From: Pegoplata infirma
Lineage: Eukaryota; Arthropoda; Insecta; Diptera; Anthomyiidae
Direction of reading: 5' to 3'
Assembly (NCBI GenBank): GCA_963921195.1
Contig: OY992540.1
Location: 133,598,694 to 133,662,693, forward strand
DNA length: 64,000 nucleotides
Of this stretch, positions 33,867 to 44,769 are shown one piece after another (the stretch's first letter is position 1; each line of letters opens with the position of its first letter). The position numbers were made by a program, and so were the translations under genes. Below the pieces are notes generated by a model. It saw only the letters and a program-made list of their open reading frames with translations, ran no database searches and had not been told where the DNA came from.

Positions 33867-34066
33867 TTTTGACACTTAACCCCAAAAAATTGATTTTGTA
33901 TTACTGTGTAATTAAAAGGGGCGATTTCATTAAAATATCATTTTTTTTTTATAAAGCACCATTTCATAAAAATTATTTCAAAATAAAAGTATTTTATTAA
34001 AGAAGCATTTCGTAAAAAGTACGGTGTTATATTTTTTTTATTATTTTATAAACGTACCTTTTTATA

Positions 34067-34876
34067 CACTCAAAATAATAACTCTGTTAAATTACAGAAA
34101 AACTCTGCTAATTTAACAAAGTACACCATACTTTTCCAGCTAACAACATTTCTTGGTAATTTTACTAAAAAACTCTGTAAAATGATTTTGACAGAAAAAA
34201 ACTGTTAATTTACAGAGTTTATAGTAAAATAATGGTTAAATATGAAAGCTTTTTTACAGAGAAAACTCTGTTATTTTACTATAAAACTCTGTAAAATGAT
34301 TTGGACAAAAAAAATGTTAATTTACAGAGTTTCCAGTAAAATATTGGTTAAATAAACCTCCATTTAGCAAAGAAAACTATGTAAATTTACATATATTTGT
34401 AAAAAACATTTGCTGCAAAAAAAAAAATTACAGAAAAAACCCTGTAAATTTACACAGTTTAGTCAAATGCATGTTATTTTGTAAAATTTTTATAAGATTT
34501 CTGAAAAAAAAAATTTTGATAAGTTTCTTTTGATACTTTTTCTCAAAGCTTTTTCTCAAAAAAATATACAGATAAAATTTTGATGTTTGGTAACAAAAAC
34601 AAAAACTACTCAAAACAGAAAACTTTTTTGGTTTCAAAAAAATACGAAGTATTTTGCTTAGATCTGTATTTTAGCAGAAAACTCTGTTAATTATCTGTAA
34701 AATTAAGATTACAAAGTAAAAAGTAATATAACAGAGGAAACTTTGTTTTTTTGTCACAACAAAATTCAAAGTATTTTCTTTAAATCTGTATTTTTACAGA
34801 AAACTCTGTCAAATATCTGTTGAATTGAGATTACAGTCATTTTACAGAGTATTTTACAGAGTTATTATTTAGAGTG
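34067..34876. mobile_element. CACTC-terminal MITE, family C copy 3 (TA TSD)
   Basis: CACTCAAAATAATAACTCTG to ...GAGTTATTATTTAGAGTG, with TA at 34065-34066 and 34877-34878. 810 bp. The CTCTGTAAA/TTTACAGAG chain is partly duplicated relative to copy 2. Confidence 0.87.
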
Positions 34877-34899
34877 TAAAAGTACCACATTATTAAAGT

Positions 34900-35281
34900 T
34901 CGGTTTTATAAACCACACGTTTTGTGTCAGGTTTCTGGAACTATTATATCAGGAGTTGGAAAAAGTACTAAAGTACAATAAATCCATTTAAATATGTTTT
35001 TTCAGAATGTTTTTCAGCTGAAGAATCCTACATTTCAATTTTCAAGTTTTAAAAACCGTTATTTTAAAAGACAGAAAATGTACTAAAGTACACTTTTTAA
35101 CTCTTTTTGGCACCTTAGATTTGAAATAGTACCATTATTTCAGGATATAAAAAGTACCAATGTGGTACTACCTTACACCTGTTAACCCCTTTTTCCTTAC
35201 TGAAATATAAAAAAATACCAAAAACCGATTTTTTTTTGTCATTTTTACGCTTTTAAAATCGTAATTTTTAAAATATACTTT
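34900..35281. repeat. Degenerate tandem repeat of about 165 bp, first segment
   Basis: Units contain TTTTTTCAGAATGTTTTTCAG, a TTCAATTTTCAAGTTT block, an ACTATTATATCAGGA-like block and AAAGTACTAAAGTAC, ending CTTTTTGG. Two to three diverged units are here. The series continues at 38985-39196 and 39955-40190 on the other sides of nested insertions. Confidence 0.65.
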
Positions 35282-35558
35282 TTATACTCTAGTGATAGAG
35301 TATAAAAAGTATATTTTAATAATTACGATTTTAAAGGCGTAAAAATGAGTTTGTCATTCCGTTTGTAACACCTCGAAATATTGGTCTAGGACCCCATAAA
35401 GTATATATATTCATCTGTCCGTCTGTCTGTTGAAAACACTCTAACTTTTAAAAGACTTTACGGAGGCTTCTGAAGTTTGGCATATATGTTGGGGATTTTC
35501 CTGGTCAGGTTGGTATTGCAATCCAGCAAAATCGGTCCACTGGATCAAAAGTTATGAG

Positions 35559-38446
35559 TAGGGATGAGATTTTCATGCACTAAAAAATCGAAAATATGCG
35601 CTTAAAATATGCGCTAAAAAATTCAAAATATGCACTAAAAAACCTTAAAATATGCACTAAAAAATAAAATGTGTACAATAAAAATCTTGTCCCTTACCAC
35701 AAGAAAACAAAAAGTCTATTTTAACAAAAGTTTTATTTTAAATTTAAAATTTTCAATACATTTTTTGAAAGTCGATTTTAAAAACAAGAACAATTTGTAT
35801 GGAAATAAAATTAAAAGGTGATTTTAAATATGGGGGTTTTCGTGTCAACTGACACAACTTTTGAAACCGATGTCTTCCGATCGGGATGAAATTTGCACCA
35901 AGGTTAGTCCTATTGGATAGTAGTTCAGACACAATTTTTCAGCGAGATCGGTCAAGGACTCTCTGAGTTAGAGGGGGTCGAAATTTGACATTTTGGCCAA
36001 AGAGGTGTTTATTCTCATCCATGTAACTTCTTACCTATTGTTTTTAGCAAAATGAGTCCCAAAGAGTTTAGATAGCTATTTCTTCAGTCTTTCGAAAAAA
36101 AATTATAAAAAAAGTAAAAAAAAAATTTTTGATTTTTTTTCTTAAAAATCTAAAACTTTTTTGACTTTTTACTCAAATTGGGCCCTTTTTTTTTTTTTTT
36201 TTTTTGATTCAAAAGAAAGCTTAGGTCTTTTCCTTTAAGAGCTATGGGGTCGCTTAGTGGGATGCGAGTGGGATATCTATGAAAAAATTATTTTTTTAAC
36301 TTTGGAACACAAAAAACGGTTCTTCAATTTGCACTATTAGGCGTGGGATAGCTAACCAGTTTGCGATTTCGATCCGCGACACCCTCTAATTTTTATAGGT
36401 TCAAAAAAGAAAGCACGAGCCAAAAAATGAGGGCGGTGGGGTTGGGCCATATGGCTCCTCATCGGGGTCAAAATTGGGCGTAAAGAGGTTACAATCCTCA
36501 AAAAGCCCCACAACTGCCCTAGAACTGCCCACGGAGGGGTGCAATGTGAGACCGACCTCTATTAATTTTCTGCCCCCAACATTTTTCTTGAATATACCTA
36601 ACCTCTATTTCCACTTCCTAAGGGGGCTCCCATACAAAATGTCGTTTTTATAAAATTTGCTCCTACCGCTCTAACTGTCCATAGGGTGCCCCTAGAGAAG
36701 TAAAATATATGACCGACCCCCAATATTTTTTCATCTCCAACATTTTCTCAGAATTTACCTACCCTTTATTTTCAACTCTTAAGGGGGTCCCCATACATTT
36801 TTTTTTATTTTTTTATTAGTTTTTAAAAATACATGTTTTTATAACGTATGGGAGCCCCTTAAGGAGTGGAGATAGGGTGTTATTATGTTCGGACAAAATG
36901 TTGGTAACTAAAAAATAATGGGGGTTGGTCACAATTTTTGCCTCTCTAGGAGGCACGGTAGGGGCGGTAGGAGCTGGTTTAATAAAACAAATTTATAAAA
37001 AATAAAAGAAATGTATGGGGACCACCTTAAGGGTTAAAGATACATTGTAGGTGTGTTCGCAAAAAATGTTGGAATTAATAAAATAATGGGGGTCGGTCAT
37101 ACATTTGGCTCCACTTGGGGCACTTTAGGGTAAGTTAGAATGGTAGGATCAAATTTTTTAAAAATGTTTTGTATGGGAGCCCCCATAGGAAGTGGAAATA
37201 GGGGTAAGGTATGTTCAAGAAAAATGTTGGGGGCAGAAAATTATTGGAGGTTCGTCTCACATTGCACCCCTCCAGGGGCGTTTCTAGGGCAGTTTTGGGG
37301 CTTTTTGAGGATTTTACCTCTTTACGCCCAACTTTGACCCCGATGAGGGGCCATATGGCCCCACCCCCCGCCCTTATTTTTTGGCTCGTGCTTTCTTTTT
37401 CGAACCTATAAAAATTAGAGGGTATCGCGGATCGAAATCGAAAACTGGTTAGCTATCCCACGCCTAATAGTGCAAATTAAAGAACCGTTTTTTGTGTTCC
37501 AAAGTTAAAAAAATAATTTTTTCATAGATATCCCACTCGCATCCCACTAAGCGACCCCATAGCTCTTAAAGGAAAAGACCTAAGCTTTCTTTTGAATCAA
37601 AAAAAAAAAAAAAAAAAAAGCGCCCAATTTGAGGAAAAAGTCAAAAAAGTTTTAGATTTTTAAGAAAAAAAATCAAAAATTTTTTTTTTATTTTTTTTAT
37701 AATTTTTTTTCGAAAGACTGAAGAAATAGCTATCTAAACTCTTTGGGACACATTTTGCTAAAAATAATAGGTAAGAAGTTACATGGATGAGAATAAACAC
37801 CTCTTTGGCCAAAATGTCAAATTTCGACCCCCTCTAACTCAGAGAGTCCTTGACCGATCTCGCTGAAAAATTGTGTCTGAACTACTATCCAACAGGACTA
37901 ACCTTGGTGCAAATTTCATCCCGATCGGAAGATATCGGTTTCAAAAGTTGTGTCAGTTGACACAAAAACCCCCATATATTTTATTTTTCTATGGTAAGGC
38001 TGCTTGTTTTTATAGGAAAAATTTCTTTAAAAGCAAAAAATAACGCCGGGTTTAAATAGTAACTTTTAAAACCTAATATGAGCAAGATTTTTTAGAAATT
38101 AAGAAAATCTTAAAAAATATAAAATGAAAAAAAAAATTATCTTATTTTCAAAATAAATTTTTAAAATTTTAAATAGATTTTGGAAAAAATAAATTTCAAT
38201 TTGTGTTTTTGCTAATTTATACCAAAATATGCAAAAATATGCACGTAAAAGTTCGAAATATGCACAAAATATGCATTTAAAATCAAAATATGCAAAAATA
38301 TGCATTTTCACCAAAATATGCAAAAATATGCAAAAACAAATCGATGCCATTTTAACGCAAATTTCTTGATTCGGAAAGATAATTGGTCGATATCGTTTTA
38401 AGACTATCGTCAAAAAACATGCATTTGCATGGAAATCTCATCCCTA
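35559..38446 (+). mobile_element. hAT-type MITE, family B copy 4 with a nested palindrome (8-bp TSD GTTATGAG)
   Basis: TAGGGATGAGATTTTCATGC to GGAAATCTCATCCCTA, with GTTATGAG exactly duplicated at 35551-35558 and 38447-38454. The empty site GTTCAAAAGTTATGAGCAAA at about 59622-59643 has it once. AATATGC arrays lie at both ends. The middle is expanded by an insertion of about 2.3 kb (roughly 35692-38006, beginning near CCTTACCA and ending near TGGTAAGG). Confidence 0.93.
35831..37973. repeat. 2.1-kb palindrome, arms about 1 kb
   Basis: TGGGGGTTTTCGTGTCAACT at 35831 mirrors AGTTGACACAAAAACCCCCA at 37973, and complementarity continues through GACCGATCTCGCTGAAAA, GTCGCTTAGTGGGATGCGAG, GGCGTGGGATAGCTAACCAG and GAGGGGCCATATGG-type landmarks to a centre near 36850-36960. 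The inner part consists of modules of about 140 bp (TTAAGGGGG.TCCCCATACA, GACCGACCCCCAATATTTTT) related to family F interiors. Frames in it are accidental. Confidence 0.85.
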
Positions 38447-38984
38447 GTTATGAGCAAAAGACTGAATTTCGGCAAGGGTTTTTGGTGAATTTACGAGATA
38501 AAAAACTCGCTAACTTACGAATGGCAAATCGGAGGATGCTGACGCTTGGCATATATATATTTTGTTCCCCTAGCCTAGTCAGTATTGAATTTCAGCCATA
38601 TCGGTCCAGTGGTTTAAAAGTTATTAGCAAAACCGTGAATTTCAGATTTGTTCGATCTTAAATTCACATGTTGAAAAGCCGTTAAACATGTTTTAACAAC
38701 ATTGATAAGTCATAAAAATATTTTACAAGGTATTTTTGCCACTCAAAAATATGTTTACACTAAAAAAAAAAATACACTCGAAAAAAAATTTTAAACTCAA
38801 AAAAAATTTAGCAAATTATTTTTTTTTTTTCAAAAATTACTAAAAAAAGTTTTTTTACACAAAATAAAATATTTCTAATCAAAAATGTTATTTTTTTCAC
38901 CTTAGAAAATTTACTATCATTTAAAAAGGGCATTGTGGAGGGTATTCATATATTCGGCCAAGTCGAATTTATCTTTTCTACTTG

Positions 38985-39208
38985 TTTCAGAATGTTTTTT
39001 TACCAACAGATGATTCTGCATTCCATATTTCAAGTTTGTAACTCCTTTATTTCAAGTGGTCCAAAAAAGCACTTTGTTAGGATTTTTTCCCCGCTAGAGG
39101 ATCCTTCACTTCAAAATTCAAGTTTCTTGGTCTATTATTTAAGGAAATAAATAAAGTACCAAATGTGAACTTTTTACCCTTTTTGAATCGGAATTTAAAA
39201 AAACTGCT
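38985..39208. repeat. Degenerate tandem repeat of about 165 bp, second segment
   Basis: TTTCAGAATGTTTTTTTACC, GTCTATTATTTAAGGAA and CTTTTTACCCTTTTTGAATC match the units at 34900-35281. It ends in AAAAAAACTGCT (39197-39208), duplicated after the nested SINE and HINE. Confidence 0.6.
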
Positions 39209-39398
39209 AGGCGCCCCAGTAGGCTAGTTGGTAGCGTGCTAGCCTATGAGTCTGGGGGTCGTGGGTTCGATTCCCACCAGAGGCCTTGGTCTGTTTCGCT
39301 ACAACGAGACGAAGGTCATTGTTACCAGTTCTCGGTTAGGTAAAATTAGTATATGATTTGTAATTATATGGTAATTCTTAATAAAATAAAAAAAAAAA
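39209..39398 (+). repeat. tRNA-derived SINE with poly(A) tail
   Basis: TAGGCTAGTTGGTAGCGTG resembles an A box, and GTGGGTTCGATTCCCAC (39260-39276) forms a perfect T-arm with a B box. About 100 nt of non-tRNA body follow, then AATAAAATAAAAAAAAAAAA. The target AAAAACTGCT is duplicated: 39199-39208, and again at 39950-39959 after the HINE that entered the tail. This identifies a retroposed SINE and not a tRNA gene. Confidence 0.85.
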
Positions 39399-39949
39399 CA
39401 AGTGAGAGTGTTAAATTCGGCTGTGCCGAATCTTTTATACCCTCCAAAATGTAAAAAAAAAAATTGACAGGGGCGTTTCTTTTTTATTGGGGGGGGGGGG
39501 CGAAGTTGATAGGGTCAGTGGGGGCACGTTGAGAGCACCTTCCCATCGCGATAAATATACCAAATGTTTCATTTATTTAACAAAAATACAAAAAAACATG
39601 TAAAAACGTGTATTTTTTTAGAGGTTGGTTTAGTTCTTCAAGGGGGAACTTTTTTCCCCCTTGTCCGATTTGGCCAATTTCCGAACTTAACCTGCCTAGG
39701 AACATAAGACATATTTGTGCCCAACTTAAGGTTCCAAGCTCTTTTATTTTGGACTGCATCGTGTTAACTACAGACGGACGGACGGACGGACAGACGGACG
39801 GACGGACGGACGGACATCGCTAAAATGTCTTAGAATCGATCACTGATCAATAATATATATACTTTATGGGGTCCCCGACCGATATTTCGATGCGTTACAC
39901 ACGGAATGACAAAGTGAGTATACCCCCATACTGTAGTTGGAGGGTATAA
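39399..39949 (+). mobile_element. HINE/mini-me-like repeat (CAAGTGAGAGTG subfamily)
   Basis: CAAGTGAGAGTGTTAAATTC with the GGCTGTGCCGAATC stem, an 11-G run at 39490-39500, a (GACGGACGGACG)n tract at 39772-39814, ATCGATCACTGATCAATAAT and GTTGGAGGGTATAA to 39949. Inserted directly into the poly(A) tail of the SINE. Confidence 0.78.
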
Positions 39950-39954
39950 AAAAA

Positions 39955-40194
39955 CTGCTGAAAAGGTATTTTTTCAGAATGTTTTTCAGTTGGAGGTTCC
40001 TACTCTTCAGTTTTCAGGTTTCTAGGATTATTATTTCAGGAAATAGAAAGAGGGCAAAAAACACATTTTTACAATTTTTATTCAGTAAGAATCGAAATAT
40101 TAAAAAAATATTTTTTCGAAAGGTTAGAGGATCCACATTTTTAGTTTCAAGGACCATTATATCAGGTAGTAAAAAACGTATCCAAGTTAACTTT
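39955..40194. repeat. Degenerate tandem repeat of about 165 bp, third segment
   Basis: CTGAAAAGGTATTTTTTCAGAATGTTTTTCAG, TTTCTAGGATTATTATTTCAGG and GGACCATTATATCAGG continue the unit series interrupted at 39208. Confidence 0.6.
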
Positions 40195-40288
40195 TTATAC
40201 TCTCCAACTTCAGTATGGGGGTATACTCACTTTGTCATTCCGTGTACAACGCATCAAAATATCGGTCTGGGACACCATAAAGTATATA
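40195..40288 (-). repeat. HINE fragment (minus strand, 3' end only)
   Basis: TTTATACTCTCCAACTTCAG, GTATACTCACTTTGTCATTC and CACCATAAAGTATATA, cut off where the family L element begins at a TA. Confidence 0.65.
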
Positions 40289-40600
40289 CAGTGACTTGCA
40301 GCTTATTTCGTGTGTTAGATATCAGTTAGAATTCCATTTAAGACTAAGATAACAAAAATAAACCTAATTATTATCAAACGAGTACTCGTGTTAACAGTGC
40401 TGTATAGGTAATTTGTCGAGCTTTAATTTAAGCTTAATGGCGTCCAGATTGAGTAAATATTAAACGTGATACGAGGGTCGAAATGGAAATTGAAATTATT
40501 GAATGACTTTTTTAGAAAATTTCTTAAAAATACTTTTAGGTCGATTTTTCCCAAGCTCAAACATTAAAAATTTAAAAATTTCCGTCATGAGGATAATGTC
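40289..40600. mobile_element. Family L element, left part (copy 4)
   Basis: CAGTGACTTGCAGCTTATTT follows a TA. It then continues with CAAACGAGTACTCGTG, GAGCTTTAATTTAAGCTTAA, GCGTCCAGATTGAGTAAATA and ATACGAGGGTCG to about 40590. No right terminus is found. Confidence 0.6.
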
Positions 40601-40907
40601 CGTGGGGATTATGTCCGTTCATCAAAAAGTTCATTTTTCTATCTATATTTTGTGTAGGCATTGCCTCATATGTTTCCATACTCAGCAGCACAAGCAGCAA
40701 AACATGCCTGTGAGATATATAGTACATATAAGTGAATATTTATAAAGACTTAAACGAGAGAGATTTGTAGTGAGTGGCTAAATCCTTAACAAAAACAACA
40801 GAAACCATTAGAGCTTAGAAATGTAAACAATTGAAATAAAAATATACATAAAATGACCTTTTTTGTTGTTGTAGCATTCTAAAGTAGATTGTACTCGTAT
40901 CTATGTA
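40601..40907. other. Gap without a gene
   Basis: Ordinary complexity with CATTGCCTCATATG and GCAGCACAAGCAGCAAAAC words. Frames under 85 codons show no domain. Could be host intergenic DNA. Confidence 0.35.
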
Positions 40908-41229
40908 CAGTGGCTCACACCTTAAATCGTTCAGTAGATGGAAATTCTTTGAAGACAAATTGAACAATACCAAACCTTGTTAATATCCAACGAGTATTAT
41001 TAAAAAAAGCGGTGTAGGTAATTTATCAAACTTTTATTTAAGCTTGATAGCCATCCAGATTGAGTTAATAATATATGTGCTACGAGGGTTGAACGGGAAA
41101 ATGAAATTGTTTAGAGATTTTTTTTTAGAAAATTTTTTAAAAATATTTTAAATACATTTTTTGACTCTAGTATTATTTCCTTGAGCTGATGTCTACTACC
41201 TACTGGACGATTAAAGTTGTGAGCCACTG
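40908..41229. mobile_element. Family L MITE, complete 322-bp copy 5 (TA TSD)
   Basis: CAGTGGCTCACACCTTAAAT to ...AAAGTTGTGAGCCACTG, flanked by TA (40906-40907 and 41230-41231). Inside is the family block TTTTATTTAAGCTTGATAGC, CATCCAGATTGAG and GTGCTACGAGGGTTG. It defines the true ends of family L. TA targeting and CAGTG termini fit a mariner/Tc1-type MITE. Confidence 0.82.
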
Positions 41230-41231
41230 TA

Positions 41232-41640
41232 TGTATGTTGTTACTTGTTTTAGTTTGTATACATATTTACTTATGTGGAATTTCATATGAACATTAGGGT
41301 GATATTTTTTTTTTAAAAAATCTTAGCTTTCGAGAAATGCTGTGACTTTATTGTTAAATAAGTTTTAAATGAAAATGGTAAAATTATTAGGTCTTGGTAT
41401 ATTGCACCCCTTTTTATAAATATAACGAATTTCTCTTAGTATAAGTGCCACACAAAGGGGCAAAATATAACATATATGTATGTAATAAATGTTATATTGT
41501 GTACAAATTGAAAAACCACTGAATGTGAAAAAATATTATAAACGTTATATATTTAAAAAAATCCACAGTTTAAAACATAAGATATTCAATATAGCGATAT
41601 AGGACAAGGCTGAATAAAATTTTAGCTTTGTTTTATACAA
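41232..41640. other. Gap without a recognised gene
   Basis: AT-rich. I see nothing beyond T-runs at 41309-41320 and ATTTAAAAAAATCC words. Confidence 0.35.
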
Positions 41641-41649
41641 ACGTAATCG

Positions 41650-43125
41650 AAGTCTGCTAAAAGGTTGCCCTCGCCAGAAGAGAAATCTTTACCTAAGAGG
41701 GGTAACCGCATAGTTTGGCGGAAGTTGACTTTCTATTTGACCATATAGCAAATATTTGTAATAGGTCCCTGGATAGAGGGAAAAATAGCCACATTGGTGG
41801 TCAAATGAGTTGCAGACGAGCAGATATTCCTGCAGAAAGCTCTTTAATGAGGCTACATCTTCAAGAGCGGAAGAGGACTAGTCTGCATACAGGCTGCAAC
41901 TTAAGATTTATAAGAAGATGTTTAGAATTGCTAAATGTGATTCTTGGAAAAACTTCTGTGGAAACATAGAAGACGTTTCTGAGGCATCCAGGCTGCATAA
42001 CGTTCTGGCTTCTTCTCCTTGCACCCTGGGATACCTGAAAGATCCTAATGGTGTGTGGTCTTCCTTCAGTGGAAAGTCGCTGGATCTCCTTCCGGGCAAT
42101 TCGATGACGCCGTTTCAAGCTTTGGAACGTTCTGACGCCCAAACATCTGAAATTGCTTCGGAAATAATAAATATGCCAACAACGATCTGGGCGATTAAAA
42201 GCTTGAGTCCCTGGACCTGATGGTATAATCCCAACTAGAATGCAGCAAATGTCGGACTATATAGCCCCTTGGCTGTATAATCTATACACAGCATGCATTA
42301 ACTGGTCTTATATTTCCTTAAAATGGAGGGATACAGCGTCGTCTTTATCCCGAAGGCTGCGGAAATTTACCACACAGCTCCGAAGGATTTCAGACCAATT
42401 AGTCTGTCTTCCTTTTTGTTAGAGACAATGAAAATAATGATAGACTCATATTAGCATAGAGGGATTGACCCGTGGTTACTTTCGACAAGGCAACATGCAT
42501 ACAGCAAGGGTAGATCTACGGAAGCAAATTTTTATGAGCTCGTTGGAACCATCGAGAGATCGCTTTCGGTAAAGGAGTACACTATGGTGGCCTTTCTTGA
42601 TATAGAGGGTGCTTTTAATAATGTCATTCCAGACTCGATAATTTTGGCATTGACTGTTCTGGGAGTAAAGCCTGGGATCGTTTTAATGGTGGAAAACCTA
42701 CTTGCCATTGACATATAACGTCTGAAGTGGGAGCGTCTGTCATATCTTGATTTGTCAATAGGGGAACACCACAGGGAGGTGTTCTTTCGCCGCATTTTGG
42801 AAACTGGCATTAAATTCAATGCTGCTGTCTCTAGAAGCACGTAGTTGTCATGTTGGTAAAGAAAAAGCATCTGTCAACACTGAGGGATATTCTTCAGGGT
42901 TCTCTGAAAGATCTATCTAAATGGACAAGTGGTTTTTGTCTAGGAGTTAAACCAAGTACAAGTAGTCTTGTTTACAAGGAAAAATAAGATTCCTGCTTTT
43001 GATCCTATTTTTCTGGACGGCACTGAAATAACATTCTCAGATGAAGCCAAGTATCTTGGAGTATTTTTAGAGAGAAAGTTGAATTTCAGGCATAATATTA
43101 AGTAACGGGGTGAGAAAAGCAACAA
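41650..43125 (+). pseudogene. R1/LOA-type LINE ORF2, 5' half (frameshifted)
   Basis: Several frames together read as ORF2. SLAEVDFLFDHIANICNRSL (about 41710-41770) and DSWKNFCGNIEDVSEASRLH...TLGYLKDPNGVWSSF (about 41940-42070) form the endonuclease-RT linker. IPTRMQQMSDYIAPWL and VFIPKAAEIYHTAPKDFRPISLS follow. HAYSKGRSTEANFYELV (42491-42540), FLDIEGAFNNV (about 42592-42624) and GTPQGGVLSP (42763-42792) are RT blocks. AKYLGVFLERKLNFRHNI (about 43045-43100) is the thumb. The YADD catalytic block is missing between GVLSP and the thumb, and stops and frameshifts are frequent, so it is dead. The element continues at 53610 beyond the inserted Helitron. Confidence 0.85.
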
Positions 43126-43459
43126 TCTATATATGAGCAATTGTCATTAACTTTTAATATTTAAGAAAAAAAAAAATTGCGATTTTTTTTTCGTGGCACA
43201 TTGATAAGACTTTGTAGGTAAATAACATTATAAATAAGTAATTCAAATCCGTCCGCATGCATTAATTTGAGCGATCGCACCCAAAACTATGGCGGTTTAA
43301 AGTTAAAATTTTTAAAAAAATTGTCAAAATTACATTTTTATTCCGAAGTTAACCAAACGTACCATTTTGTATTATGCTTACCCAAGGCTAAAATACATAT
43401 TCAAACATGCATAAAATCTTTGCTAAATATCGAGAGTAGTAGTAATATACCGATTCTGG

Positions 43460-44765
43460 GCCTGGAGCAAAATGAGTAAAAAAATTAAAAAAATAAAATG
43501 ATAAAAATTGAAGATAAAAATTGCTGATAATTTATTTTTCATTCACAGTAAATTTTTTTATCATTTGCTGATAATTTTTTTTTATTCACAGTAAATGTTT
43601 TTAATTTTTTCATGCACCATGCAAAAAAATAATTTGCTTGTAACATAATATCTGTTTTTTATAGTTTTTGTCATACCTCGATTATCGGCCTTATTTTTTT
43701 TTAAATGAGTGTATTTGTTTCAGCTAATGCTAATTTTCTGTGTAATTTCTAGTTTTTTTTTTTTTTTTTTTTGTATGAAGTTACTGCTTTTTTCCTCCAG
43801 TTTACTTCTACTTTGATAAGAATACTTTTTTTTTGCTATGAAATTTGTTTTTTTTTTTACCAAATTACTGTTTTACACTTATTTCTGGACTTCATGGATT
43901 TTTTACTAAAAATAATTAAAATTAACGATGTTAATTGTCTTCTACGTTAATCAAGAGATGAGTGTACTTCTTAACCATACACGAGTAATATAAAAGTTCA
44001 TATTGCACACATGCAAAATATTTAATGTAACGCGATATTATTTTATTTTAATTTTTATATTTTTTTTTTTTTTTTCGTTATACATAAGTATATGGTAGAA
44101 CATTGTCTGATACTTTACATTTAAACATATTGAGTATGGTCAGTTATTAGAATTGAAAAATAAAATGATGATTATGAATTTTTATGAAGAAATATATTTT
44201 GTTGTAAATGGGTAAAAAAAACAAAAAAAAAAAAATATAAAAATTGAAGATAAAAAATTGAGAATAAAAAACTGAGGATAAAAACTGAAGATAAAAATTT
44301 TGGAAAAAATTAAAGCTTTTTTCCTCCAGTTTAGCTATGCTTCGATTTGCGGGCTTATATTTTTGTGAAATAATTGTGTTTGCTCCTGCTGGAGGAGCTG
44401 GAGCAAATTTGCTGTGTAAATTGTTGTTTTTTCGTATCAAATTACTGTTTTTTTTCTCCAGTTACACATATGTTTCGACTGTCTTGAGTTTTTTTTATTG
44501 AAATAAAGTTTGTTTATAGTTTACTACGTAAATCCACAGATGAGTGTATTACTTCACCATGCACGAGTATTTTAAAAAAGTGCAAATTGCTATACATGCA
44601 AAATATTTCATGTAACGCGATATTATTTTATTTTATTTTTTATTTTTTTGTGTATGGTAGAACGTAGACTTTATTTTTCAAGATATTGAGTATGGTCAGT
44701 TATTAGAATTGAAAATAAAATGATGAATATGAATTTTATGCAAGAAATATTAAAAATGTAAAAAA
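43460..44765. repeat. Two tandem units of about 600 bp inside the left palindrome arm
   Basis: Both units carry ATTGAAGATAAAAATT, TTTTTTCCTCCAGTTTA, GATGAGTGTA.T.CTTAACCAT.CACGAGTA, CATGCAAAATATTT.ATGTAACGCGATATTA and ATTGAGTATGGTCAGTTATT in order (about 43460-44160 and 44160-44720). Mirrored at 49490-50770. Confidence 0.75.
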
Positions 44766-44769
44766 AAAA

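Larger units (their letters stand above)
35282..38984 (-). mobile_element. HINE/mini-me-like repeat (minus strand) split by a hAT element
   Basis: Inverse family order: TTTATACTCTAGTGATAGAG, GTTTGTCATTCCGTTTGTAA, a short GTCY tract at 35406-35432, CCTGGTCAGGTTGGTATTGC; then interruption at 35559-38446; then GCAAAAGACTGAATTTCGGC, the GAATTTCAGATTTG block and GAGGGTATTCATATATTCGG to CTACTTG at 38984. The uninterrupted equivalent is at 59299-60193. Confidence 0.8.

Noticed and set aside
37140..37411. Overlapping frames with PPGAFLGQFWGF and PSRGVSRAVLGLFEDF as protein domains
   Set aside because: They lie in the repeat modules of the 2.1-kb palindrome; the other arm has no matching open frame.
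39209..39284. Functional tRNA gene
   Set aside because: The T-arm is perfect, but the acceptor and anticodon arms do not form, a non-tRNA body and poly(A) follow, and there is a target duplication. It is a SINE.
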